Shown: positions 18,296 through 27,599, counted from the first letter of the stretch. The stretch: 64,000 nt of DNA from Kiritimatiellia bacterium (GCA_017558005.1 JAFYWN010000015.1:1-64000); one strand, 5' to 3'. A program made the numbers and translations. The notes: a model not told the origin generated them from the sequence alone.

Positions 18296-18420
18296 AAACC
18301 CATTGGGTTTCAAAATCAAATCCATTGGGTTTTAAAATCAAATCCATTGGATTTCAAAGTCAAATCCATTGGATTCCAAAGTCAAATCCATTGGATTCCA
18401 AAGTCAAACCCATTGGGTTT
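18296..18420. repeat. Tandem array of six 15-bp palindromes at 22-bp spacing
   Basis: Six units start at 18296, 18318, 18340, 18362, 18384 and 18406, exactly 22 bp apart. Each is a 7+1+7 palindrome: AAACCCATTGGGTTT (first and last), AAATCCATTGGATTT (third), AAATCCATTGGGTTT (second, one T/G mismatch) and AAATCCATTGGATTC (fourth and fifth, one terminal mismatch). Spacers are 7 bp, CAAAATC, TAAAATC or CAAAGTC. Paired C/T and G/A changes keep the symmetry. The geometry matches the array at 60445-60525. Confidence 0.95.
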
Positions 18421-18559
18421 TGCGAAGTGAATGGCCTCAACTATCACAGGATGCTGATGTGCCTTGAGAGAAATAAGGCGATACTGTCAAATCGGTCTTT
18501 TCGACGTTGCCCAAGACTAACAACGGTCTCATTTTAACGTTTGAAAACCGTGAGTAACA

Positions 18560-19012
18560 ATCAAGTAAGTCAATCCAAGCGCAACTGTGAAACGACCAAC
18601 TAAACCTAAGCAAGTAAATTTACGCAGGACTCTGAAACAACCAACTACATCCAAGCAGTCAATTTATACACGATGACAAAGTAAACAGTCAATCCAAGCA
18701 GGTAAATCTACGCAGGACTATAAAACAAACACGTCAATCCAAGCCGGTAATTTATACACAATGACAAAACAAGCCGTCAATCCAAGACTAAATCACACAG
18801 GGCAGCAAAACATGCCGTCAATCCATTGGCCGTCATTTCAAATGAGTAAAAACAAGCCGCCTGTAAAACAAATAGGTCAATCTTACGGACTGTAAAAGTA
18901 CGCAGTCAATCTAAATCAGTAAATCCACGCAGACCATAAAAGTAAGCAGTCAGTTTAAATCGGTACATCCACGCAGACCATAAAGGTAAACAGGCTGTTT
19001 AAATCGGTAAAA
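18560..19012. repeat. Degenerate tandem repeats of about 44 bp
   Basis: Diverged units begin with GTCAATC or GTCAGTT and contain GTAAATC-ACGCAGAC-ATAAA words. The last two full units (starting near 18948) are 44-45 bp long and nearly identical; earlier ones range from 29 to about 59 bp. 44 is twice the 22-bp period of the neighbouring array, which may be chance. Confidence 0.6.
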
Positions 19013-19014
19013 AT

Positions 19015-19041
19015 AAGCCAGCATCGTGGTGATGCTGGCTT
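19015..19041 (-). terminator. Terminator of the TPR membrane-protein gene
   Basis: AAGCCAGCATC (19015-19025) pairs perfectly over 11 bp with GATGCTGGCTT (19031-19041), loop GTGGT. On the minus strand it is followed by ATTTTT. It lies 80 bp past the stop of the large minus-strand gene. Confidence 0.85.
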
Positions 19042-19121
19042 GTTTTGTAGAGAGTGGTTTTAGACGAGGAGGTGTTACCCTTGTTTTTCTGTCACCCTCA
19101 TCGGTGAAATAAAAAGTACAC

Positions 19122-22100
19122 TTACTGGAGTGTCGCTTCAATTTCCTTGATGTCGCGTTGGTCCAAGGGAGTCAATTCAGAACCGAGCGCGGCCTTCAAC
19201 TTATCCAAGGCTTGCTGTGCGGCGACGTTATTCCCCTGCTTAATTGCAATCCAGCAATCAACATAGCCCAAACGTGCGGCAACGATTGCAGGGAGCGTCC
19301 CAGCGGCGACTTCCTTCTCAAAGAGTTCACGCGACTTGGCGAGTGCAGTCTTTGCCTTTTCTGCTTCTCCACCACGCACAAGCGTTAAGGCGTAGGTACC
19401 CCAAGAGGCCCACGATTCAGGCGCGAGCTGCACGGTCTTCAAGCCCATCTGCTTGGCGAGGTCGGCTTGTTCCGTACGGGCGAGCGCATCTGCATAGTTG
19501 TTCACCAAGTCGAGGGTCGGTTTCTCCATGCCCTCCACGGCGAGACGGAAGTACTTGATTGACGCATCAACATGGCCATCTTCCAAACGTTGCGAACCCA
19601 CAATGAAGTTAGCGAAAGGATGACGCGTATCTTCACGCAAGATTGCCAATGCGTCGGCTTCTGCAGAGGTCTTATCCTCTAAGCGGCGGTCAAATTCCAA
19701 GATTTGTTCCAACAAGCCACGCACATTCGGACGAATCGCATAGGCGCGACGGTACTGCTTACGCGCTTCATCCCACTTCTGGTTGGCACGCTTTGCGGCA
19801 TCGGCACGAGCAATCTGCGAAGGAATTGCCTCAGCATCCTGCGAGAGTTTAAAGGACTTATCGCCTTCGTACTGCGCGAGACGCCCCTCCAGAATGTGCT
19901 GGAAGTAGATATCACGCTTCTCTGCGGTGCGCTTGATGTTCTGTAAGATGAAGCCCGAAGCGCGATCAATATTGCCCTTTTCAATTTCAAGCATACCGAG
20001 CATCGCCCAACCCACCGCAGAGTCCTTGTTGTTCGTCGTGTAACGACCAATTGCCTTCGTTGCCCCTTCCAGGTCACCGATTGCCATCAAGTAGGCGGTA
20101 CGATCGATATCCAAGGCATCCTGATCTGCGCCGGCGGCCTCAGCCTTTGCGAGCCACTGACCAGCTTCACTCGTCTTACCTTGTTGGATAGAGAGACGTG
20201 CCAAACCGCGCAAGGCGTCGATGTTTTTGGGGTTGGCAGCAATCGCGGCGCGATAGTTTTCAATTGAACGCAAGGTCTGCCCCTGCAATTCATAAACCGC
20301 TGCCACCACGGCCTTCACCGTACCGCTGCGCGGGTCGGTGGGATCAAGCGAATCTTGCGCATTACGCAACCCTGCGAGCACCGATTCAGGTGCCGCGGAG
20401 ACGGCCCACTCCCAGCCGAGCTGAACGAAGAGATCGTAGTTGCGGATGTAACCAAAGACGCGGCCCACGGCGCTAAGGTCATAACGACGCGAGCTCTTCT
20501 GCTGCGCCTTTAAGAAGTCTTCAAATGCCTTATTGACGGCGATGCGCTTTTCCTCAAGCTGACCGCGACGCACGCAGATATCATAGAGGTTGAGCAAGGC
20601 CGAAATATTATCCTTATGCGTTTCAGAGGCATAGAGATATTCGGAAGCGGCATCAGCATAACGACCTTCGTCATCGAGGAAGGTACCCATGTTATTCGCC
20701 ATAAAGGCGAGGTGGTGGCGGATGCGCTGTTGGGTAGTCGCGCTCAGATTCCACCAAGGCAATTCTGCTTCGGCGAGGACATCTGCCCAACGCGCCTGCA
20801 ATTCACGCTGCGCAGGGAGCGGATCCACGTCAGCCTTACGGTCATCGGGGATGCCCACGTAAAGCAAGCCGTTCGGCATCGGACGCAACTTCGCGGCATA
20901 CCACACATCTGCGAGGGAGATGGAGGCGGCGATTTCCGCGGCATTGGGTTGGGAAACGAAGAAGTCCTGAATGAAGACAAGGAAGTTGTAGTCCAACAAG
21001 TGCACCAAACGCAGACGGTCGGCATCCCCAAGCAGAGTGTCTTCCATCAAGTGTTTGCGCAAGGAGGCAATGTACGCACGATCATTGACGCGGTCTGCCG
21101 AGAAGAAGACCAGGTCCAAATCACGCTTCTGCGCGGCGAGCATCAGGTGACGATCCAACCACAACGAACCAAGGATATAGGTCTTGCCTGCAGAAGGAGC
21201 ACCCGAGTCAGGCATGAGTTGCGCCACGGCTTCATCAGCAAAGCGGCTTGCCATTTCGCGATCCACCGCCGCAAAACGACGCGCATGCACCACCAAAATC
21301 ACAGCCGACAAGATGATGCTCAACGGGAAGAGGAAGAGCGCCCCCACGCGCATCGCAGTGACATGCGCAGGAATGTGACGACGATCACGTTCTTCATACT
21401 GATTCGGATTGCGCGCGAAGAGTTGCACACCCCAGCCCACCAAAAGCATGCCAGAGCCAACGGCTACCAACCATGCGGTGGCCACAGGGAGCGCACCCAC
21501 CGACAACCAGAAGCGCACCGGCATCTGGCGCACGCCATACAAGCACGCGAAACCCACCAAGGTCAATGCCAACGCGGTGAAGAGCAAGCCCCATGCGCGG
21601 TCATTATTGAGCAAGCGACGCGCCGTCAACCACGCCAAGAAGGGCCATGCCAAACCTGCCGCAGCATTCAAAATGAAGGGGCCCGTGATAAAGGTACGCC
21701 ACACAGAGAGGAATTCGCGCACCACAGCCGTCTGCACGTGGGTCATTGATTCAATCGTAATCGCATCGGCCATGCGGAAGGTGTTAAAGAGCACCATCGC
21801 CACCACGCCGACCGTAAAGGAGATGAACCACAAGGGCAAATTGCGCACGCTGTGATCCCACAAACGCCATTCAATCGCCACCGCACGCAAGAAGAAGAGC
21901 GGCACAAAGAGCAAGACCCAGGGCGATTCCACCGCAGCAATACCCAACACCACCGCAAAGAGTGCCATCGAACGGCGATGTCCACCACCCAAAACGTAGC
22001 AATTCTGCAAGACAAGGCAGAGCAACAACCACATGAAGCACCAGGCCGACGAGGTGAATGCGCTACCGATGTAAAGACCCGGAAGGGCAAAGATGAGCAA

Positions 22101-22520
22101 CGCCGTGACCACATTTGAGGTCAAGACGGAAACCACAGGCGCCTTCGCAAGGATGGAGTCATCCACCATCCCATCCAGTGTCCAAAAGCGCACCACCCAG
22201 AAGGTCAGTGCGGCAATCACGCCCATAATCACCGCGCCGAGTATGTTGAGGGACAACATGGATGGTGCCGCACCCAGACATTTAACCACTTGCCACAAGA
22301 GCGGATAAGCCTCACCCGAGACAGGTGCCGCACCAGAGAAGTAGGCCAAGGATTGAACGTTCTCACCCGGGAGGGCAAAGTCCCCTGCCCAATAGATTCC
22401 AACGATAATTGCAATCACCGCCCACAAGAGCGCATTGCCAATGGCAATCAAACGCTGTACGGGGCGTTGCTTTTCAGGGAATGGACGAGAAAAGAAGAAG
22501 TCCAACAGATTTGTCAGCAT
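19122..22520 (-). CDS. Large polytopic membrane protein with C-terminal TPR repeats
   Basis: 1132 residues. The N-terminal part of about 420 residues holds roughly 10-12 hydrophobic spans separated by short loops, similar in layout to GT-C type glycosyltransferases or DUF2723-like proteins, though I see no clear catalytic DxD motif. The C-terminal 550 residues form tetratricopeptide repeats (for example GQTLRSIENYRAAIAANPKNIDALRGLARLSIQQG and VDASIKYFRLAVEGMEKP). Function unknown; a role in envelope glycan or protein assembly is a guess from the domain layout. AAGG lies about 10 bases before the ATG. Confidence 0.7.
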   Translation of the reverse strand: MLTNLLDFFFSRPFPEKQRPVQRLIAIGNALLWAVIAIIVGIYWAGDFALPGENVQSLAYFSGAAPVSGEAYPLLWQVVKCLGAAPSMLSLNILGAVIMGVIAALTFWVVRFWTLDGMVDDSILAKAPVVSVLTSNVVTALLIFALPGLYIGSAFTSSAWCFMWLLLCLVLQNCYVLGGGHRRSMALFAVVLGIAAVESPWVLLFVPLFFLRAVAIEWRLWDHSVRNLPLWFISFTVGVVAMVLFNTFRMADAITIESMTHVQTAVVREFLSVWRTFITGPFILNAAAGLAWPFLAWLTARRLLNNDRAWGLLFTALALTLVGFACLYGVRQMPVRFWLSVGALPVATAWLVAVGSGMLLVGWGVQLFARNPNQYEERDRRHIPAHVTAMRVGALFLFPLSIILSAVILVVHARRFAAVDREMASRFADEAVAQLMPDSGAPSAGKTYILGSLWLDRHLMLAAQKRDLDLVFFSADRVNDRAYIASLRKHLMEDTLLGDADRLRLVHLLDYNFLVFIQDFFVSQPNAAEIAASISLADVWYAAKLRPMPNGLLYVGIPDDRKADVDPLPAQRELQARWADVLAEAELPWWNLSATTQQRIRHHLAFMANNMGTFLDDEGRYADAASEYLYASETHKDNISALLNLYDICVRRGQLEEKRIAVNKAFEDFLKAQQKSSRRYDLSAVGRVFGYIRNYDLFVQLGWEWAVSAAPESVLAGLRNAQDSLDPTDPRSGTVKAVVAAVYELQGQTLRSIENYRAAIAANPKNIDALRGLARLSIQQGKTSEAGQWLAKAEAAGADQDALDIDRTAYLMAIGDLEGATKAIGRYTTNNKDSAVGWAMLGMLEIEKGNIDRASGFILQNIKRTAEKRDIYFQHILEGRLAQYEGDKSFKLSQDAEAIPSQIARADAAKRANQKWDEARKQYRRAYAIRPNVRGLLEQILEFDRRLEDKTSAEADALAILREDTRHPFANFIVGSQRLEDGHVDASIKYFRLAVEGMEKPTLDLVNNYADALARTEQADLAKQMGLKTVQLAPESWASWGTYALTLVRGGEAEKAKTALAKSRELFEKEVAAGTLPAIVAARLGYVDCWIAIKQGNNVAAQQALDKLKAALGSELTPLDQRDIKEIEATLQ

Positions 22521-22739
22521 AATTTTAGTACCTTAATGTGGTCAATTTACGTACGAATCAATACTCGCGCGTAATTATTGTATAGTGTACCAACTCCCCC
22601 AATAAGTTACAAGTGCTTCCTTTGCAATTCCTTATCACAAAATCAGCCCCCATTCCCTTCCCTGTCGCCCCAAAGCTCTCCCCTCCTCCATAAACCCTTT
22701 TCACGTCAACGTGAAGAAATTCCCTCGCCACTCCAAAAT

Positions 22740-22776
22740 AAAAACGCCCCGTCTGTAAACCAGACAGAGCGTTTTT
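22740..22776 (-). terminator. Terminator of the AsmA-like gene
   Basis: AAAAACGC (22740-22747) pairs with GCGTTTTT (22769-22776), with a further GTCTG/CAGAC stem inside. The minus-strand read ends in a T-run, 23 bp past the stop at 22799. Confidence 0.85.
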
Positions 22777-22798
22777 ACATTCAAAAAGCAAGATTTAC

Positions 22799-23671
22799 TT
22801 AGTCAAAGAGACCCTTAATGCTCTTAAAGGTTTCTTCGGCACCCTTGCCGATTGCCTTGACGCCATCACCCAAGGTTTCGGTCGTGGCATTGAAGCCGTC
22901 ACCGATGAGTTCGCCAGACTTATTCAAGCCCGTGCCGATGCCATCTACTGCAGCACCCACGCCATCACCAATGGTTCTAAAGGTCTTGATAATCGGCTTC
23001 GTAATCTTTTCAATCTGTTCTGCGAATTCGCGGCTGCTCACATCCGTCAAGGTCATAGGCGGAAGCGCAAGCGGTACACTCACGAACTTACGGAGCGTTA
23101 CGCTATTGTCTTCCAAGTGGACGTACATCAAGCGGAAGTTGAGATCCTGCGGCGCAGCAGGCGCTTCTTCGGTCTTCGCCTCTTCAACAGCTTCTCCGGT
23201 TTCTTCCACGACCTCTTCCTGTACTTCGGCGGCTTCTGCGGGCGTCAAGCCCATTTCGGCCATCAAAGCATCCACGTTGGTCGTGTCATAGTCAAAAGCG
23301 TAGAGGGCGCGCAAACCTGTAAGTTCCACCTTGTCAACGACATATTCCTTCGTGAAGAGGGAAAGCATCGCGACGTCGACTTCCAAATTGCCAATCTGTG
23401 CCAAGGCATTCTTTTCATACACATTGGCATTCTTCGTGCGGAACGACTCAGGATTTTCCACGCGCAAGCCCGCGATCTTAACATAACCGCCGAGCGGCAA
23501 AATCACGCACTGGTCAAGCGTCAACTCAGCGCCCATGCTCTTCGCCACTGCAGGCGCCGTCCACTTCACGAGCGGACCAAGACCACCACAGAGAATGAAG
23601 GCCACCAAAACTGCCAACACAATCAGCGTCCATTTGGTAATCTTCCACAAGATACGTAATGCTTTCTTCAT
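22799..23671 (-). CDS. AsmA-like membrane-anchored protein
   Basis: 290 residues. One N-terminal membrane helix (residues about 12-35) is followed by a beta-rich AsmA/DUF748-like segment (GGYVKIAGLRVENPESFRTKNANVYEKNALAQIGNLEVDVAMLSLFTKEYVVDKVELTGL). Then come a low-complexity Glu/Ala stretch (about residues 150-175), a second short beta segment and a Gly-rich amphipathic tail with repeated GDG/GIGTG turns. AsmA relatives act in the periplasm on outer-membrane lipid or protein transport. It is much shorter than full AsmA proteins. GGAG sits 6 bases before the ATG. Confidence 0.6.
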   Translation of the reverse strand: MKKALRILWKITKWTLIVLAVLVAFILCGGLGPLVKWTAPAVAKSMGAELTLDQCVILPLGGYVKIAGLRVENPESFRTKNANVYEKNALAQIGNLEVDVAMLSLFTKEYVVDKVELTGLRALYAFDYDTTNVDALMAEMGLTPAEAAEVQEEVVEETGEAVEEAKTEEAPAAPQDLNFRLMYVHLEDNSVTLRKFVSVPLALPPMTLTDVSSREFAEQIEKITKPIIKTFRTIGDGVGAAVDGIGTGLNKSGELIGDGFNATTETLGDGVKAIGKGAEETFKSIKGLFD

Positions 23672-23757
23672 CTTTTACTCCTTTACCTCAATCTAAACGA
23701 GTCAAATTGTCTATCACTTGCCACCGCAAACGAACGGGCTTTATTGTAACAAAGCCG

Positions 23758-24687
23758 TCATAACGTTGTCATCAACAGATGCGTCTTTTCTGCCAACGGG
23801 GACAACGTGACTTGTTGCTTCGGCGGCACTAAGACCAAATCTCCGGGGAGCAAGGTTAAGGGTTGAGGGCCATCATGCCCCAAGGTCGCCTTACCTCGTT
23901 CACAGAAGAGGACCATAAAGCTCTGCGAAGTCGTCCGCAAGGTGCGCATCCGGCGCAAGTCCAATGTGGCGAACGAGAAATCAGGCGTGGTCACACGCGG
24001 TCGCAAATCGCGTCGGTTGCAGGGCGGTTCGGGGTAAATGCCAGGGCGCGCCTGCCAATCAATCGAGGCCATCGCAGCGGCGGGGTGCACCTCTCGGCCA
24101 TTGCCCCAGTCGTCAATCCGAAAGGCCGCCGAACTGCTTTGTTGCACCTCAAAGACCAAATTGCCACCACCCAAAGCATGCACCAAGCCCGGCGAGATAT
24201 CAAAGACATCCCCCGCACGGGTCTCATGACGGAAGAGGCGGCCCGTAATCCCATCTAATTGTTCTGGACCATCTGCGACACCCGCCCACAATTCTGCCCC
24301 AGGCTCAGCCTTTAAGATGTACCACAGCTCATGCTTAGGGAGCACACCTAAACGTTGGGCAGTTTCAAGGTCGGGATGAACTTGCACGGAACAACGCCCC
24401 CGTACATCCACCAACTTGAATAACAAGGGGAAAACATCTGCCTCAGGCGCCTTCTCACCCACGAGGTCTCGGCCAAAAATGCGCGTGAGCTCGCTCAATG
24501 ACATCCCTTCGAAGACACCATTTGCCACTAAGGAGTCATCCCCCTCAAGGGCACAAAGCTCCCACGATTCGGCACAGGGACGCGGCGTATGCGGCCGATT
24601 AAAGGTCTCCGCGATGGCATTTCCACCCCAGAAGACGTCCTTATAAATCGGACGAAACATCAATGGATAGAGCGAATGAAGCTTCAT
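23758..24687 (-). CDS. manA: Mannose-6-phosphate isomerase, class I type
   Basis: Zinc-dependent cupin that interconverts mannose-6-phosphate and fructose-6-phosphate. Visible marks: RPIYKDVFWGG, ESWELCALEG, the metal-binding SVQVHPDLETA and KHELWYILKAEPGAE, and the later GDVFDISPGLVHALGGG that supplies another histidine. 309 residues, the short bacterial (Bacillus-type) form. It may feed GDP-mannose synthesis or mannose catabolism. The start at 24687 lies 58 bp past the end of dxr. A GGCTTT/AAAGCC hairpin lies just past the stop (23738-23756) but lacks a T-run. Confidence 0.92.
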   Translation of the reverse strand: MKLHSLYPLMFRPIYKDVFWGGNAIAETFNRPHTPRPCAESWELCALEGDDSLVANGVFEGMSLSELTRIFGRDLVGEKAPEADVFPLLFKLVDVRGRCSVQVHPDLETAQRLGVLPKHELWYILKAEPGAELWAGVADGPEQLDGITGRLFRHETRAGDVFDISPGLVHALGGGNLVFEVQQSSSAAFRIDDWGNGREVHPAAAMASIDWQARPGIYPEPPCNRRDLRPRVTTPDFSFATLDLRRMRTLRTTSQSFMVLFCERGKATLGHDGPQPLTLLPGDLVLVPPKQQVTLSPLAEKTHLLMTTL

Positions 24688-24745
24688 AGCAGGCTATCTT
24701 TGAGGAACGTTAGAAAACAACTGCGCCAAGCCGCGGCACAAACGT

Positions 24746-25906
24746 CTACGCAAATCGCGCGACATCCTCCTCTGCATGACGCACTATGGCGGCGAAATCG
24801 GTCTCTGCACGCGCCAACCCCTGTTCAATGACCGCGGCAATGCGATCGGCAGTAATGCGTCCAGCAAGGAAGGCCTTCACTGCCACCTCGTTGGCAAGTG
24901 TCAAAATTGGATGCGTCCATGCGCCCAAAGGCAACGCATCAAAGACCAACTTCAAACAGGGGAAACGCGACAAATCGGGTTCGGAAAATTCAAGATTCTG
25001 CATTTGGGCCAAGGTCATGGACGGCACGGGGGCGTGTAAGGCGCGGTCTGGCCAGGTCAATGCATACTGGATGGGCAACGCCATATCGGGTTGGGCCAAT
25101 TGCGCCAAGAGGGCGCCATCCTTAAAGTGAACGAACGAGTGCACGATGCTCTGGGGGTGAACCCAAACGCGCAGTTGGGCTGGATCCAATGCAAAGAGGT
25201 GCAATGCCTCAATCATTTCCAGCCCCTTATTCATCATGGTGGCCGAATCAATCGTCACCTTCGGCCCCATCTCCCAGCGCGGATGATTTAAGGCTTCTGC
25301 CACTGTAATGCGCGACCAATCAATCGTTTCGCGCTTAAAGAAGGGCCCCCCACTCGCCGTGAGAATCACTTCGGCGATGCGCTCCTCTGCCTTCGGTTCA
25401 TCCCCGACACGAACACAGGCGGGGACAGAAGCGGTGCTTTGGAGGCATTGGAAGAGTGCCGAGTGTTCAGAGTCCAAAGGTAAAATGCGCACACCCGCTG
25501 CAGCACGACGGCGCATCACCTCGGTGCCCGCCATAACGAGCACCTCTTTGGTAGCGAGTGCTACGTCATGCCCCGCTTCAATCGCCGCCAACGTCGGTGC
25601 ATAGCCCGCCATGCCAGCGATTGCCATGACCACTAGGTCTGCCTCTGGCATCGCCGCCAAGTCACACAAAGCCTGTTCACCAAAGGGAATGCCCGCGTCA
25701 TTCGGCGCGGCAAGGGCTAATTTCGAGACATTGAATTTGCGCGCCAAGGCTTGTAAGCCCTCGGCATCACGTCCGGCGGCAAGCCCCACCACCTCAAAGC
25801 GGTCTGGGTGCGCCGTGACGACGCGAAGCGTACTCTCGCCAATGGAGCCTGTGGCGCCTAAGATAACTAACCGTTTTTTCATGCGACGGAAGCCGAATGC
25901 ACTCAT
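24746..25906 (-). CDS. dxr: 1-deoxy-D-xylulose 5-phosphate reductoisomerase
   Basis: Second enzyme of the non-mevalonate isoprenoid pathway. The NADPH site is LVILGATGSIGESTLRVV; the metal/substrate region includes PLDSEHSALFQCL, ILTASGGPFF, HPRWEMGPKVTIDSATMMNKGLEMIEA and HPQSIVHSFVHFKDG, all diagnostic. 386 residues. The start at 25906 overlaps the cdsA stop by 4 bp; a second in-frame ATG at 25882 lacks a ribosome binding site. The product supplies the polyprenyl synthase encoded at 35448. Confidence 0.97.
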   Translation of the reverse strand: MSAFGFRRMKKRLVILGATGSIGESTLRVVTAHPDRFEVVGLAAGRDAEGLQALARKFNVSKLALAAPNDAGIPFGEQALCDLAAMPEADLVVMAIAGMAGYAPTLAAIEAGHDVALATKEVLVMAGTEVMRRRAAAGVRILPLDSEHSALFQCLQSTASVPACVRVGDEPKAEERIAEVILTASGGPFFKRETIDWSRITVAEALNHPRWEMGPKVTIDSATMMNKGLEMIEALHLFALDPAQLRVWVHPQSIVHSFVHFKDGALLAQLAQPDMALPIQYALTWPDRALHAPVPSMTLAQMQNLEFSEPDLSRFPCLKLVFDALPLGAWTHPILTLANEVAVKAFLAGRITADRIAAVIEQGLARAETDFAAIVRHAEEDVARFA

Positions 25907-26841
25907 CCAATCACGAGCAACACAAAGGTAATCAACTTGATGTAGGCAATCGTAATCGCGGGAATGAAGATGACACTGTCAAAGGTGTCAAAGAAGCCCC
26001 CCATTGCAGGAAAAAGCGCAGAAGAGTCTTTCACGCCACAACGACGCTTGAAGAGCGACTCCAAAAGGTCGCCCCAAATGGCCACCGTGACCACAATCAA
26101 GACCAGGACAAAGTAGGCCACAATCAACAACGGATGCTCCAAAACCAATCCGAAGGGTGCCAAGAACTTAGCACTCGGGAAGAGCGCCGCGCACAAAAGG
26201 ACGAGCCCTGCGGCAATCAGAGAAAAGGCATAGCCACCAATTGTTCCTTCCCAACTCTTTCCAGGGGAGAGGCGCGGGCACATCTTGTGTTTGCCAAACG
26301 CACTTCCGATGAAATAGCCACCCGTATCGCTCATTTTGGTAATCAAGGCCAAGAAGAACGAGGCGAAAATGCCCGCACTATAATCCGTGATTGCGCCTGG
26401 CGCCACGGATCCCGCGGTCACGCGAGCAGCCATCAACGTCACATCCATAAAGTAGGACAGCAAGAAGGGAATGTAGAAGAAGCCCGCCACCGCCAATGCC
26501 GCAGTGCCCATCGGGCGCTTCAATCGTGCATCCAACAGCACCTTAAAGAAGAGCACCGCAATGATACAAGGCAACACCCCCTCCGAAAGCGCCCCAAGTG
26601 CAAGGTAGCCCTCAAAGAGAAGTAAATATTTGAGAACAAAGTAAAGAATCGCCAAGCCCGCCATTGTCTTGAAGGGGAGCTCGTACTCCTTCTGCTTCAA
26701 CATCGTGCAGTATTCGTAAAGACAAATGATTGAGGAGATGGCGACCAACCCAATTAGTCCCCAGATTGGCAGAAGAAAAATTGCCGTTAGCCAAACTGCT
26801 GCAACACTCAATCCGCAAATAACGCGTTGTTTCGATGCCAT
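25903..26841 (-). CDS. cdsA: Phosphatidate cytidylyltransferase
   Basis: Integral membrane enzyme that makes CDP-diacylglycerol from phosphatidate and CTP. The C-terminal signature is present as KRRCGVKDSSALFPAMGGFFDTFDS, preceded by KMSDTGGYFIGSAFGKHKMCPRLSPGKSWEGTIGG. About eight membrane spans, 312 residues. It is the first gene of the cdsA-dxr unit, with a good promoter 30-60 bp upstream and a GAGGAG site. Its product feeds the CDP-alcohol phosphatidyltransferase at 38977. Confidence 0.95.
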   Translation of the reverse strand: MASKQRVICGLSVAAVWLTAIFLLPIWGLIGLVAISSIICLYEYCTMLKQKEYELPFKTMAGLAILYFVLKYLLLFEGYLALGALSEGVLPCIIAVLFFKVLLDARLKRPMGTAALAVAGFFYIPFLLSYFMDVTLMAARVTAGSVAPGAITDYSAGIFASFFLALITKMSDTGGYFIGSAFGKHKMCPRLSPGKSWEGTIGGYAFSLIAAGLVLLCAALFPSAKFLAPFGLVLEHPLLIVAYFVLVLIVVTVAIWGDLLESLFKRRCGVKDSSALFPAMGGFFDTFDSVIFIPAITIAYIKLITFVLLVIG

Positions 26842-26870
26842 AAATGAAATCTCCTCAAAGGGTTTATTAC

Positions 26871-26900
26871 ATTATAGGAGAAAATGACCTAACGTGTAAA
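26871..26900 (-). promoter_or_regulatory. cdsA promoter
   Basis: On the minus strand: -35 TTTACA (26900-26895), 18-bp spacer, -10 TATAAT (26876-26871). The ATG follows 29 bases after the -10, with a GAGGAG ribosome binding site between. Confidence 0.75.
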
Positions 26901-27103
26901 GTAGAAGTTTTTGTTTTTGATTAGGACATAACTTCCCCACCCCCTTGCGACATCCGCTACAGAGATCACCCTCAACACCCGTGAATCTATCACCTGCGTC
27001 CATGGCACACCCTCACCGCGGCATCACTCTGCATCCATGGGTCACAATCACCGCGACAACCATGCACAACCACCGCGCCATCTCTCTGCGTTCGTGGCAA
27101 TAA
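26901..27103. other. Intergenic stretch without visible gene
   Basis: C-rich sequence between the cdsA promoter and the rpsO terminator. Two loosely similar segments around CTGCGTCCATGG and CTGCATCCATGG are present. I see no gene, RNA or clear regulatory site. Confidence 0.5.
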
Positions 27104-27135
27104 AAGAAAAGACCGTCCCAGAAATGGAACGGTCT
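27104..27135 (-). terminator. rpsO terminator
   Basis: AGACCGTCCCA (27110-27120) pairs with TGGAACGGTCT (27125-27135) through one G/T pair around a 4-base loop. On the minus strand it is followed by TTTCTTTT. It lies 24 bp past the rpsO stop. Confidence 0.9.
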
Positions 27136-27158
27136 GTTTCTGTTTCTGAATGAAACAC

Positions 27159-27416
27159 TCAGCGACGGAGGCCGAGGTCGGCGAGAATCTTGCGATATGC
27201 CGGTTCGTCGGTGCGCTTGAGGTAATCCAGAAGCTTGCGGCGGTTGTTCACCATGCGGATGAGGCCGTAACGAGAATGATTGTCATTCTTGTTTGCCTTC
27301 AAGTGCGCGGTGAGTGCTTCGATCTTCTTGGTGAGGGTTGCGATCTGCACTTCGCTGGAGCCGGTGTCACGTTCGTGACGCTGGAACTGCTGACGGATTG
27401 CATTTTTGTCTACCAT
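27159..27416 (-). CDS. rpsO: 30S ribosomal protein S15
   Basis: S15 binds the central domain of 16S rRNA and helps form the 30S platform. The 85-residue protein includes the conserved [23 protein letters not shown] and [23 protein letters not shown] segments. Slightly shorter than the usual 88-89 residues because of a compact N-terminus. It is a single-gene unit with its own terminator; pnp, the common neighbour, is absent. Confidence 0.97.
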   Translation of the reverse strand: MVDKNAIRQQFQRHERDTGSSEVQIATLTKKIEALTAHLKANKNDNHSRYGLIRMVNNRRKLLDYLKRTDEPAYRKILADLGLRR

Positions 27417-27599
27417 GGTGTTCTCTCTTCTTATTGGAGGGGTTTAACACCTTTCACGCCGCCCCGGACTTCGGGGCTTGCCCGCAACGGGGAACGTATC
27501 CTAAGACACGTCGCAGGAAAGTGGCGCGTAATGTATCACATCTCGCGCACAAAATGCAAGGAAAATCAACACCTTAAATTGATTTCCCCTCGCACATCA

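Larger units (their letters stand above)
17770..19121. other. 1.3-kb repeat-rich intergenic region
   Basis: No credible gene. From left to right: an AT-rich lead with an inverted repeat GGTCC/GGACC (18131-18146), a 27-bp direct repeat at 18147-18173 and 18218-18244, a 22-bp-period palindrome array at 18296-18420, a block of degenerate repeats of about 44 bp from about 18560 to 19012 with recurring GTCAATCC and CGCAGAC words, and a terminator at 19015-19041. A short frame across the palindrome array only reflects its repeats and shifts frame with each unit, because 22 is not a multiple of 3. Confidence 0.75.

Noticed and set aside
18296-18420. CRISPR array
   Set aside because: Repeats of 15 bp with 7-bp near-constant spacers; CRISPR spacers are longer and unique, and no cas genes are present.
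18230-18430. 66-residue frame across the palindrome array
   Set aside because: Its repeated IGF/QIHW peptides are the 22-bp units read in shifting frames; no ribosome binding site and no family.
20616-21749. 377-residue frame opposite the TPR membrane-protein gene
   Set aside because: Very His/Arg/Gln-rich antisense shadow without start signals.
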